Shown here: piece after piece, positions 55,351-64,000 of the stretch
Numbering within the stretch: the first letter of the stretch is position 1
How the letters are laid out: the number at the start of each line of letters is the position of its first letter
Assembly: GCA_036346205.1 (NCBI GenBank)
Contig: JARFJB010000982.1
Location: 367,501 to 431,500, forward strand
DNA from: Vesta saturnalis
Lineage: Eukaryota; Arthropoda; Insecta; Coleoptera; Lampyridae
Direction of reading: 5' to 3'
Length of the DNA stretch: 64,000 nt
Program-made: the position numbers and the translations under genes
Notes under the pieces: model-generated
The model's database searches: none
Seen by the model: only the letters and a program-made list of their open reading frames with translations
Told to the model about the DNA's origin: nothing

Positions 55351-55682
55351 GCTTACAGCTCAAAAATGCTGATTGGACTAACTTACACTGTGCTAAAACC
55401 AACCAACCACAATTCGAAAAAATACCAAACTGATTTAACTTAATCATATAACAAAATCAGCTCTCAATTCAAGAAATAGCAGTATGATTGAACGCATAGA
55501 ATGCAAAAGAAAGCCAATCTCACACTTATTGTAGCTACACATCTAACCGTCCTTTCGGATTAACTGCAGCATTGTTAGTGCAGGTTCAAACACGGTTAGG
55601 AAAAACAAGTTTATTAAAAAAATTGAAGTAAGCTTAGCGTTCGAAAATATATTATTATTATAAACAACAATACATCATTTAT

Positions 55683-55940
55683 TTAATCACATCTTTTATC
55701 GGCTTTCTTCTTCTTGAACCGTGATTCGTCGCTATCATCATCATGGTTTTGAGACTCGTCCTCCTCTACCTCATCGCTCTTCTTCCTCTTCTGTAAGTCA
55801 TCACCATCACCTTGAATGTGAGATACATTCAGCTCATCCACGTCATCATCTTGAACGGTTATGTTATTGTAATAGTTGATTAACAAGTCAGTAAAATCTC
55901 TAATGTCCGCTGATGTTGGCTTATAAACAGTAGAATACAT
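55683..55940 (-). CDS. MYSPVYEP-family small protein, copy 2
   Basis: 85 aa from the ATG at 55938-55940. The N-terminus here is MYSTVYKPTSADIRDFTDLL. The middle is aspartate-rich, with DLQKRKKSDEVEEDESQNHD, and the tail ends KKKADKRCD. The gene points away from the hairpin centre at 56203. Its partner, copy 3, points the other way. Upstream CGCTCTTTAAAGTGTAACCG is conserved in all copies. Function unknown; the acidic and basic runs suggest a nuclear or DNA/RNA-associated protein (inference). Confidence 0.6.
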   Translation of the reverse strand: MYSTVYKPTSADIRDFTDLLINYYNNITVQDDDVDELNVSHIQGDGDDLQKRKKSDEVEEDESQNHDDDSDESRFKKKKADKRCD

Positions 55941-56190
55941 TATATTAATGCTCACTCGATGACGGTTACACTTTAAAGAGCGAAACACGCGCGAAACGAG
56001 AATGCTGCCTAGGGTCCTGTGCGCGGGCGCACTGGTCAATGTTCGGGTAGAATCAGTTATCTTCGGGGGAAGTTTGGAGTAGGGGTCACCGAAACAGCCT
56101 TAGCAACCGTCTTTGGAGAAAATACCTCAGCCAAAAAAGGAGTTTAGATTTATAAACATGCCCCTAGGGAAGATACTCGAGTGTGATTAG

Positions 56191-56216
56191 GTCAATACTC
56201 GTGCGCGAGTATTGAC
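56191..56216. repeat. Hairpin centre 2
   Basis: GTCAATACTCG and CGAGTATTGAC around a TGCG loop. The equivalent sequence at the other loci is GGTCAATACTTCAG, so the mirror point here differs from that of hairpins 1 and 3 (both in CTAAGACG). Confidence 0.9.
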
Positions 56217-56427
56217 CTTAACTCCTTCTTTGACAGAGGTATTTTCTCCAAAAACGGGTGCGAAGGCTGTTTCGGCGACGCCTACCCCAAACTTCGTCCG
56301 AAGATGACCGATTCTCCCCGAACATTGACGAGTGCGCCCGCGCACAGGACCCAAGGCCAGTAGCAATCTCGTTTCCCGCGCGTTTCGCTCTTTAAAGTGT
56401 AACCGTCACCGAATGAGCATTATTATA

Positions 56428-56693
56428 ATGTATTCTCCTGTTTATGAGCCAACATCAGCGGACATTACAGATTTTACTGACTTGTTAATCAACTATTACA
56501 ACATAACCGAAGATGATGATGGAAACGATGAGGTGGATGAGCTGAATGTACCTCACATCCAAGATGATGGTGATGATTCACAGAAAAGGAAGAAGAACGA
56601 TGAGGTATAGTAGGACGACTCTCAAAACCATGATGATGATAGCGACGAATCACGGCTCAAGAAGAAGAGGAAGACCGATAAGGGATGTGATTA
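56428..56693 (+). pseudogene. MYSPVYEP-family gene, copy 3, with two stops
   Basis: From ATG 56428 it opens MYSPVYEPTSADITDFTDLL and reads to KRKKNDEV, then meets TAG TAG (56608-56613). After these the same frame continues with DDSQNHDDDSDESR and ends GCD before TAA near 56693. It is the mirror partner of copy 2. Confidence 0.7.
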
Positions 56694-59471
56694 AATAAAT
56701 GATGTATTGTTGTATATAATAATAATATATTTTCAAACGCTGTTTTCCTTGAATTTTTGTTAATAAACTTGTTTTTCGTAACTGCGTTTGAACCTGCACT
56801 AACAATGCTGTAGTTAACGCAAAAGGGCGGTTAGATGGGTAGCTACAATAAGTGTGAGATTGGCTTTCCTTTGCACCCTAGGCGTTCAATCATACTGCTA
56901 TTTTTTTAATTGACAGCTGATTTTTTTGTATGATTAAGTTAAATCAGTTTGGTATTTTTTTGAATTGTGGTTTAGCAAAGTGTAAGTTAGTTCAATCAGT
57001 ATGTTTGAGCTGTAAGCTAGTTTTCGCAGGCTGTAAGCTATGATTTGATTGATTGAGATTGATTTGGTTGATTGATTGAGATTGATTAATCTGTTTGCTT
57101 GATTTGATCGAACGTGATTTGTTTGGAATTGATCTGCTTAATTGATTTGATTTATTTGATTTTATTAATTGATTCGTATGTTTGAGAAAGAGACGAGGGA
57201 GAGACGAACACGATCAACCTCTAGTACAGAAAACATTCATTAGTCTTTACACCACTATATGGCACCACAAACAACCCTAACTAGTCCTAGAGATATACCG
57301 CTAGGTGGCGCCGCCTCTATTACAGAAAACATTCGCTAGTTTAAAAATATACCACTAGATGGTGTCACAAACAAAACCCTGATTAGTCCTAGAAATATAA
57401 CGCTAGATGGCGCCACGTTTATTACAGAAAATATTCATTAGTCCATACACAACTAGATGACGACACAAATTCAAATTTCCCCAACAAGCGCCACGACAGG
57501 AGGGCGCAGGCCCTAACATAGGTTCCTATGGTCTTATAAGCATTAGAATACAAGTTCAAATTTCTCACAATAAGTAATCATAATGTAAACACTTAAATAC
57601 AAATCCAAATTCAAATTTCCCGCCAAGGGGCCAGGGGCTAAGACCCGAAAGCAAGTTGCGAAGCCCTATGTCTGTCTTATAAGTTAGCATTAGGCCTCCT
57701 TATTATTATAATACAAGGTCAAATTTTCCCTCATAGATGGCGACACAAACAAATCCAAATTTTTGGTCGAGGGCCGAGGGCCTGAACGTAAGTTGCTAAG
57801 CCCTACAAATGCCTTACAAGTTAGCGTTATGTCCGTTATTACAATACAAATTCAAATTTTCCACCAATGGGGCCTCGACATGGGGGCAGAACCCCGAGAG
57901 CAAGTTGCGTAGCCCTACACCTGTCTTACAAATTAGAATTAGGCTGCTTATTATTATAATACAAATTCTAATTTTCCGGCAAGGGTACCACGACAATACA
58001 CGAAGGCCTACGAACATGTTGCGATCACGACAAGGGGCAAAGACCCGAGAACACGTTGCGACACCCTACACCTGTCTTACAATCTCGGTTATGCTCTGGG
58101 AGAGTTGGAGTGGGATCGTCGGAACAGCCTTCGCAGAAAGCCTCGCGTCGCGAAAGTTTACCTATACGAAGTGAAATAATAATTTTTTAAAACATAATTA
58201 TAGGATATAAGCGTTCGTTGTAAAAACTATGTCAAACTTTATTCAAATAAAATAATTTTAATTAAATAGAGGTAAATATATGTCAACTTAAGAATCTAAT
58301 GCAGTTCAGTTTAAATTTTATGATTAGAAAACATTTTGTTTTTTTTTAAAGAAAGGTTAAAAATAGCTGTATTATACAATTACAATGTGTCAGCGGTAAT
58401 TAAGTTATTGAAAATTCACAATGCTAACTTCAAGAACAACTTCAAACTCTCACCTGTGGCCAACTTTAGTCAGTTGAAGGTGACTTTCTCAAGGTAAAAA
58501 TCGGTTTTATACAAAAACAAATAATCTTGATACATGTTTACTTAAACAATTCCAAGGCCAACCACTTCTATAAAATATCTATAAACTTGATACATGTGAA
58601 CAGATTAAATTAAATTAAAATAAATCTTTTATTTATGAAAAGCACTTGTCATCATCATCTTTACATGCATTTGTTCTTTAATAGAATACAATTTTTATGA
58701 CAGGATAATTATCCAACCTCTTTATAATAAATCCTATTACAACAATCACATTGTAAAACTAGAAAATGTTAATTGATTGTTTACTTAATTAGGTACTCGT
58801 TTATTTAAAGCAATTTGTTTGTATATACAATATAAAAACACAGTTTGAAAACTATTACTTATTTATAACATGAAGGTGATATTTTGTTTGTACACAATAT
58901 AAAAACTGATGAAGTTTGGCTTTTACACGATCAAAGTGAAAATCTTTTTTTTAAAGCATGTTATCGTCGTTTGTTATATTTTAAATATAAATTTATAAGT
59001 ACAATATAAATGCTAAATACGAGTTGCAGTAATCAGGTTTGTGTATTACATTCTAAATTAGTTAATGATGGGAAAGCAATAGCCAGTTTATATCAAACCA
59101 TTCATAAGTAGAAAACGTGTTTAGTGAGGCTACGTATGGATACGTTGTATAATAAATATTTCAGTTCAACATATGGTTATTATTAGAACAGTCGAAATAA
59201 TACACATCTGAAGGTATGTGTATTATTTTTAATATATATATTTTACTTGAGATTGCTAACAAAAATGTCGATAAAGATTTTTAAATGTATTATTACTCTT
59301 GTAGGATGACGTCATAAAATCATATCTACAATAGCGGGTACGTATTCGTGGACTTTAAACTTGTAGTTATTAATTCGTATATAATATTAAACCATTAAAA
59401 CCTTTTGTCGTTTGTTTCCATTATATCAATTTGATATTTTTAATTTATTTAATTTATTTATTTAACTCTGT

Positions 59472-59519
<48 letters not shown>

Positions 59520-59521
<2 letters not shown>

Positions 59522-60130
59522 TAGTAGCCCGGCACCCTCCCCTCCACTTTTTTTACGTCACAAGCCCCGCCCCCTTTCACTTTTTATATGCCCACGTGGG
59601 AGACCGTATTGTCAACACTTTTCTTTTCGGAGGCCCTTTCAACCCTTTCTTCTTGAAGGCCCTTTTCAACCCTAATTAAAGCTTTTTTTTTATTTTTAAT
59701 GGCATACGTGTATGACGTGTTTTTTCACCACTTATTGTATTACAGCTCACGTATAGCACGCGTATTTTCTACCCTATAAGTCAACCCTAATTAGAGCCTT
59801 TCTGTACTTGCGCACGTGAGAGGCAGATGTAGGCATTGGGGCTGGGGCTGGTCTAGAGATAAGTCTTAGGGTTGGATCTGGGGCTGGGGGCTGGACTTGG
59901 ACTTGGGGTTGGTCTTAGGGTTATTTTTGATGGTATTAAGGTTCTTCTGGCTATATTAACAGCTGTGCCCCTGGAGGTTAGGCAAATGCACACGCATACA
60001 ATGTTGGAGATTGCATAATTAATAAGATATTATTATTAAAATGATCGATCCTATTGCTTTTAAAATGGTTACATGCTATTGGATGATCTTTTACCTATAC
60101 GAGAAAACGTATTTCTAATAAGAAGGTTCT
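59520..60130 (-). mobile_element. Stranded Polinton right end, without the LINE insertion
   Basis: It begins AGTAGTAGCCCGGCACC then CTCCCCTCCACTTTTTTTAC, and runs through CACGTGGGAGACCG units and the GGGGCTGGGGCTGG minisatellite. It then passes GCAAATGCACACGCATACAA and GGTTCTTGTAAGAC. This is the reverse complement of 18478-20298 minus the LINE. It serves as the empty site that dates the LINE insertion. No Polinton gene follows. Confidence 0.85.
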
Positions 60131-60498
60131 TGTAAGACACGTATAGGGCTTCGCAACTTGTTCTCAGGCCTTCGCCCCCTGACCGGAGATGGTGTGGGAA
60201 CCTAACCTTATAAGACAAGTGTAGAGCTTAGCTCCTATCGTGGCCCCCTTGATGCAATTGTGTGTTGTGCTAACTTAATCTTACAGCTGTAGGCCTTCGT
60301 CCCGTCATACAAAATTGTATTCTAATAAGGAGGTTCTTGTAAGGCAGGACTTGTATCAGGGTCTGCGCCCTAGCCTCTTTGAGTAAAAAATTGATTTTAG
60401 CGCCATCTAGTGGCGTATAGACTAATGAACATTTTCTGAAGCTGATAATGCACACCTCTCTCTTGCTCTATCTTGTTTCTTCCTCCCCCTCTCTCTTT

Positions 60499-60500
<2 letters not shown>

Positions 60501-60549
<49 letters not shown>
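60501..60549. repeat. (CA)n microsatellite
   Basis: An uninterrupted CA run after CTCTCTTTCT, followed by CAAATAAATCAATTAATTAA. Confidence 0.95.
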
Positions 60550-60551
<2 letters not shown>

Positions 60552-61458
60552 AAATAAATCAATTAATTAATCAATCTCAAACAAATCACGCTCGAACATC
60601 AGATAAAACTCAAATCAATCAACCGAAATTATGTCTTACAGTTTGCGGAAACCAGATTACAGTTCAAACTGAATGCATTAAAGTTTAATTAAATATGACG
60701 TAAAATAATAAATAATTTCTACCCTAATGCAATGATGCTTTATGTATAGGCAGATCCTCTAAACAGCCACCACCTATACATTCGGAACAGCATATCTGAT
60801 TTATTTACATACACACAAAAAAAATTGTTTCATTGTAATGTGTTCATTAACAGTTGTAAAAACCCATTTAAAAAGAATGGAAAGTAATGACTTATATAAC
60901 ACAGAGTTAAATTAAAATAACGTGTTTTTAAGAATATCAAGTTGATATAACGGAAATTAAAGGCAAAAGGTTTTAATGGTTTATTATTATATACGTGAAT
61001 TAACAATAACTATAAGTTTAAAATCCGCGCGTACCTACTATTTTGTAGAGCTGACCTTATGACGTTAACCTGTGTAATAATACATTTTAAAAAAATCTTT
61101 ATCGGCATTTTTGTTAGCAATATCAGGTAAAAAACATATATTAAAAATAATACGCTTACCTTTAGAAGTTTTTCCTTCAACGCCACCATATGTTAAACTG
61201 AAATTTTTTATACAACGTGTCTCACTAAAATACGCTTTGTGAATGGCTGAATATAAACACCCGACTACATACCGAACATTAAACTATTTTAGAAAGTAAT
61301 ACAGAAAAACCTGAATGCGTATTTAATAACCATGTTGTACTTACAAAAAAAAATTTACATTCAAAACACAAATATTTTAAAAATTTTGCTAACGCGGAAA
61401 TTACTTTTAAATAATTGAATCTTCAGGTTACATAAAAACTATTGTATACTCAATTACG

Positions 61459-61460
<2 letters not shown>

Positions 61461-61527
<67 letters not shown>
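61461..61527. repeat. (CA)n microsatellite
   Basis: About 33 CA units in AT-rich sequence. No feature is adjacent. Confidence 0.95.
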
Positions 61528-61529
<2 letters not shown>

Positions 61530-62140
61530 GATTCACGTTATATGGATTTTTATCAGTTAGGATTAATAGCAATGTCAACTAAACGTTTTAAAAAATTTCT
61601 AATCTGAAGTAAGAGTGACGTAATATAATTTTACTTGAAATTTCATGGAGAGTATCTACATCATCGAGATTTTTGAGATACAATCACCTCTTCGTCTTCA
61701 CCTTGAACGATTATATTGTAACAACCTACAAAAGTAGCTAATAACCCCTAACAGCTTTTATCAGACACTATTATTACATGGACAAGAGGTTAGCCCTAAA
61801 TTAACTGGTTTCAACACGGTTCTGGAAATGCTGCACACGCTTCAAATCTTTCAGCTCCTTCTCAGAAGTTGTACCGTATTCATTTCCTTAAATTTTATTT
61901 GCATTCTGCTTCGAGACTGTAGTATGTTTTCTAATACATAAACAGAATCTTCAATACTGTTATATGTGTAGTAGCAAAACACATTAGCTAGTTAGTTTCA
62001 CCTCTATATTATTTTACATGCAAGCCTGACCTTATCATAAATAAGTACATCTGTCAAAAAGCTAATTAAACAATTCCACGGACTGATTATAGCGAGCAGC
62101 GTTTTCCAATTATAGCTTTTAGTCAAAACAATAGTGCCTA
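61530..62140. other. Non-coding flank shared with the nested palindromic element
   Basis: 61915-62065 matches 11868-12050 (GAATCTTCAATACTGT, AGCTAGTTAGTTTCACCTC). No open frame of note. Confidence 0.65.
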
Positions 62141-62179
62141 CAATTACATACAATCGACAAGCACGGCTTTAGCACGAGG

Positions 62180-62420
62180 ATCAAACGAAAACACGCACGT
62201 ACACACGCACGCACGCTCGCACACACGCACGTACGCACACACGTACGCAAGCTCGCACGCACGCACGAAAGCTCGTACGCTCGCACGTACGCAAGCTCGC
62301 ACGCACGCACGTACGCACACACACTCACACGTACGCACACACACACACATGAGCGCGCGCACACGCACACACACACACAGACACACACACATACACACAC
62401 GCACGCGCCACACACACACA

Positions 62421-62473
<53 letters not shown>

Positions 62474-62480
62474 TTAAACA
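62180..62480. repeat. GCACGCACGTACG / (CA)n low-complexity tract
   Basis: ACGCACGCACG-rich sequence merges into an interrupted CA run (62335-62471). Same order as 12118-12308. The Cys-Val and Arg-Ala frames across it are artefacts of the repeat. Confidence 0.88.
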
Positions 62481-62740
62481 CGCAAACGCAAAACACACTA
62501 ACACAAAACACGAAAACACGCTAAAGCGAAACAGCTAACACAAAACACACAAACGAAAACGCTATCACGAAAATAAGCTAACACAAGAAATACGCAAACG
62601 CAAAGACATACAATTCGAAAACGCGTAAACGAAAACACGCAAATACGAAAACACACAAACGAAAATACGCCAACACAAGAAAAACAAGCAAAACGAAAAA
62701 CACGCTAAAGCGAAAACACGTAAACCTGCAAACATGAATC
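62480..62740. repeat. ACACGAAAACACGCAAA-type degenerate repeat
   Basis: Short units alternating CGAAAACACGC, AAACGAAAAC and CTAACACAA. Mirrored at 63850-64000 and similar to 10960-11220. It follows the 3' end of the MYSPVYEP gene in each arm. Confidence 0.8.
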
Positions 62741-62855
62741 AAGACGATGGAGGACCGTTAGGAGAAAAACAAGTTTATTAACAAAATTGAAAGAAAGCTT
62801 AACGTTTGAAAATATATTATTATTATTATTATAAACAACAATACATCATTATTAT

Positions 62856-63119
62856 TTAATAACATACTTCATCGGTTTTCTTCTTCCTGAACTGTGATTC
62901 GTCATCATCATCGTGATTTTGAGATTCGCCCTTCTCCCCTACCACATCACTCTTCTGTGAGCCATCACCATCACCTTGGATGTGAGATACATTCAGCTCA
63001 ACCACGTCATCGCTTTCATCTTTATCTTTATCTTGAACGGCTATGTTGTAATAGTTTATTAACAAGTCAGTAAAATATCTAATGTCCGCTGATGTTGGCT
63101 CATAAACAGGAGAATACAT
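62856..63119 (-). CDS. MYSPVYEP-family small protein, copy 4
   Basis: 87 aa from the ATG at 63117-63119. It opens MYSPVYEPTSADIRYFTDLL and includes QDKDKDESDDVVELNVSHIQ. The tail is KGESQNHDDDDESQFRKKKT ending DEVCY. It is nearly identical to copy 5, its mirror partner 330 bp away across hairpin 3. TTAATAAAC lies downstream as a possible poly-A signal on the gene strand. Confidence 0.65.
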   Translation of the reverse strand: MYSPVYEPTSADIRYFTDLLINYYNIAVQDKDKDESDDVVELNVSHIQGDGDGSQKSDVVGEKGESQNHDDDDESQFRKKKTDEVCY

Positions 63120-63202
63120 TATAATAATGCTCACTCGATGACGGTTACACTTTAAAGAGCGAAACACACGAGAAACAAGTACGCAGCTAGCCTAGGGTCT
63201 TG

Positions 63203-63243
63203 TGTATTTTCTCCTAAGACGGCCGTCTTAGGAGAAAATACCT
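63203..63243. repeat. Hairpin centre 3
   Basis: TATTTTCTCCTAAGACGGCC and its inverse meet at 63222/63223, an uninterrupted palindrome of at least 40 bp. The left arm lacks about 126 bp present on the right between hairpin and gene, so the arms are asymmetric. Confidence 0.9.
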
Positions 63244-63451
63244 CGACCATAAAAGAGGAGTTTTAGATTTATAAACAAGTCCCTAGGGGCGATGTTAGAG
63301 CGTGGTTAGGTCAATACTTCAGATATTCCCCGAAGATAACCGATTTTACCCGAACATTGACGAACGCACAAGACCCTAGTCTAGCTGCGTACTTTTTTCT
63401 CGTGTGTTTCGCTCTTTAAAGTGTAACCGTCATCGAGTGAGCATTATTATA

Positions 63452-63715
63452 ATGTATTCTCCTGTTTATGAGCCAACATCAGCGGACATTAGAGATTTTA
63501 CTGACTTGTTAATAAACTATTACAACATAGCCGTTCAAGATAAAGATAAAGATGAAAGCGATGACGTGGTTGAGCTGAATGTATCTCACATCCAAGGTGA
63601 TGGTGATGGCTCACAGAAGAGTGATGAGGTAGGGGAGAAGGGCGAATCTCAAAATCACGATGATGATGACGAATCACAGTTCAGGAAGAAGAAAACCGAT
63701 GAAGTATGTTATTAA
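63452..63715 (+). CDS. MYSPVYEP-family small protein, copy 5
   Basis: 87 aa, from ATG 63452, stop TAA at 63713. It opens MYSPVYEPTSADIRDFTDLL, then INYYNIAVQDKDKD; the tail is FRKKKTDEVCY. Upstream in order from the hairpin: CCATAAAAGAGG, GATTTATAAAC, GTGGTTAGGTCAATACTTCA, ACCCGAACATTGACG and CGCTCTTTAAAGTGTAACCG, all conserved at other copies. Either the TATAAA-like elements or TTTAAAG could be promoter elements. AATAAA follows near 63800. It is the best-preserved unit for defining the gene. Confidence 0.65.
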   Translation: MYSPVYEPTSADIRDFTDLLINYYNIAVQDKDKDESDDVVELNVSHIQGDGDGSQKSDEVGEKGESQNHDDDDESQFRKKKTDEVCY

Positions 63716-64000
63716 ATAATAATGATGTATTGTTGTTTATAATAATAATAATAATAATATATTTTCAAACGTTAAGCTTTCCTTCAATTTTGTTAATAAA
63801 CTTGTTTTTCTCCTAACGGTGCTCCATCGTCTTGATTCATGTTTGCAGGTTTACGTGTTTTCGCTTTAGGGTGTTTTTCGTTTTGCTTGTTTTTCTTGTG
63901 TTGGCGTATTTTCGTTTGTGTGTTTTCGTATTTGCGTGTTTTCGTTTCACGCGTTTTCGCATTTGTATGTCTTCGCGTTTGCGTATTTCTTTGTGTTACC

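Larger units (their letters stand above)
52850..59110. repeat. Degenerate 6.2-kb palindrome carrying a divergent MYSPVYEP pair
   Basis: The left arm (52850-56190) and right arm (56206-59110) match in reverse over their lengths with many substitutions and indels. Examples: TTTAATTTAATCTGTTCACA at 53348 with its inverse near 58600, and the CTACACCTGTCTTACAATCT region near 58065 with 53950. From outside in: polinton-like sequence (GTTGCAGTAA...), 67-bp repeats, the GCGACGCG module, GCCCC-containing repeats, GGCGCCACCTAGCG repeats, AATCAATC-rich sequence, gene, hairpin. Arms are far more diverged than those of the giant palindrome, so it is older. Confidence 0.8.
59130..61240. repeat. Inverted repeat around a stranded Polinton end
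   Basis: 59130-59470 (GATACGTTGTATAATAAATA, AACATATGG, ATTAAACCATTAAAACC) is inverted relative to 60930-61240. Between them lie a (TA)n run, the Polinton terminal fragment and GGTTCTTGTAAGACA-type repeats. 60715-60950 is also a direct copy of 52550-52850 (TATAGGCAGAT, ACCACCTATACATTCG). Confidence 0.75.

Noticed and set aside
62119..62519. Cys-Val repeat proteins
   Set aside because: Translation of (CA)n and GCACGCACG tracts. The same is true at 12067-12410.

Overview
The window looks like a transposon-packed stretch of an AT-rich invertebrate chromosome, most likely an arthropod (inference). The evidence is a copia element primed by the anticodon half of initiator tRNA-Met, a THAP/P-type transposase, a Harbinger element with a MADF-BESS partner, Polinton/adintovirus genes, spliceosomal introns, and one probable host exon. 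That exon encodes the N-terminus of a phytanoyl-CoA dioxygenase (42193-42412). Almost everything else is mobile or repetitive, and most transposon genes carry stops or frameshifts.

Layout. 1-360: tandem repeat. 681-4028: decayed copia on the minus strand, cut in its 5' LTR by a Polinton at 4029-20298. The Polinton keeps, in order, packaging ATPase, a small pX-like protein, an unknown protein, chromodomain integrase, a penton-like protein, a pVI-like protein, major capsid protein, a DVQGFK-family protein and adenain-type protease; no DNA polymerase B is visible. It is itself broken twice: a 6.65-kb palindromic element (9235-15887) sits in the capsid gene with a perfect 6-bp target duplication, and a 5'-truncated LINE (18578-19637) sits near the right end. 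20985-24645: a 350-bp tandem repeat and a 130-bp satellite of about 22 copies.

25406-41211: a 15.8-kb element made almost wholly of two 7.2-kb inverted arms around a 1.3-kb spacer. It has Polinton-like AGTAGTA ends and a perfect 6-bp duplication (TCTATG). Each arm holds a broken DVQGFK gene like that of the Polinton, a small ORF beginning MSQSK, a 47-56-aa coiled-coil ORF, and arrays of short repeats. 42193-42412: host exon; the following intron holds a Harbinger (42481-49070, TSD TTA) which in turn holds a P/THAP element. 49070-52300: mostly unassigned, with a LINE reverse-transcriptase relic. 52300-64000: degenerate palindromes, a stranded Polinton end (59520-60130), microsatellites, and four of the five copies of a small unrecognised gene (MYSPVYEP family), arranged head to head across hairpin centres.

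Main idea. The Polinton and the two palindromic elements share terminal AGTAGTA, and the two palindromic elements have 6-bp duplications. Both lack integrase and polymerase but carry Polinton-derived gene pieces. They may be non-autonomous satellites mobilised by Polinton proteins, with giant inverted arms and their own small genes. The MYSPVYEP gene forms divergent pairs at hairpin centres and has been captured inside one such satellite. These links are inference from sequence seen here.
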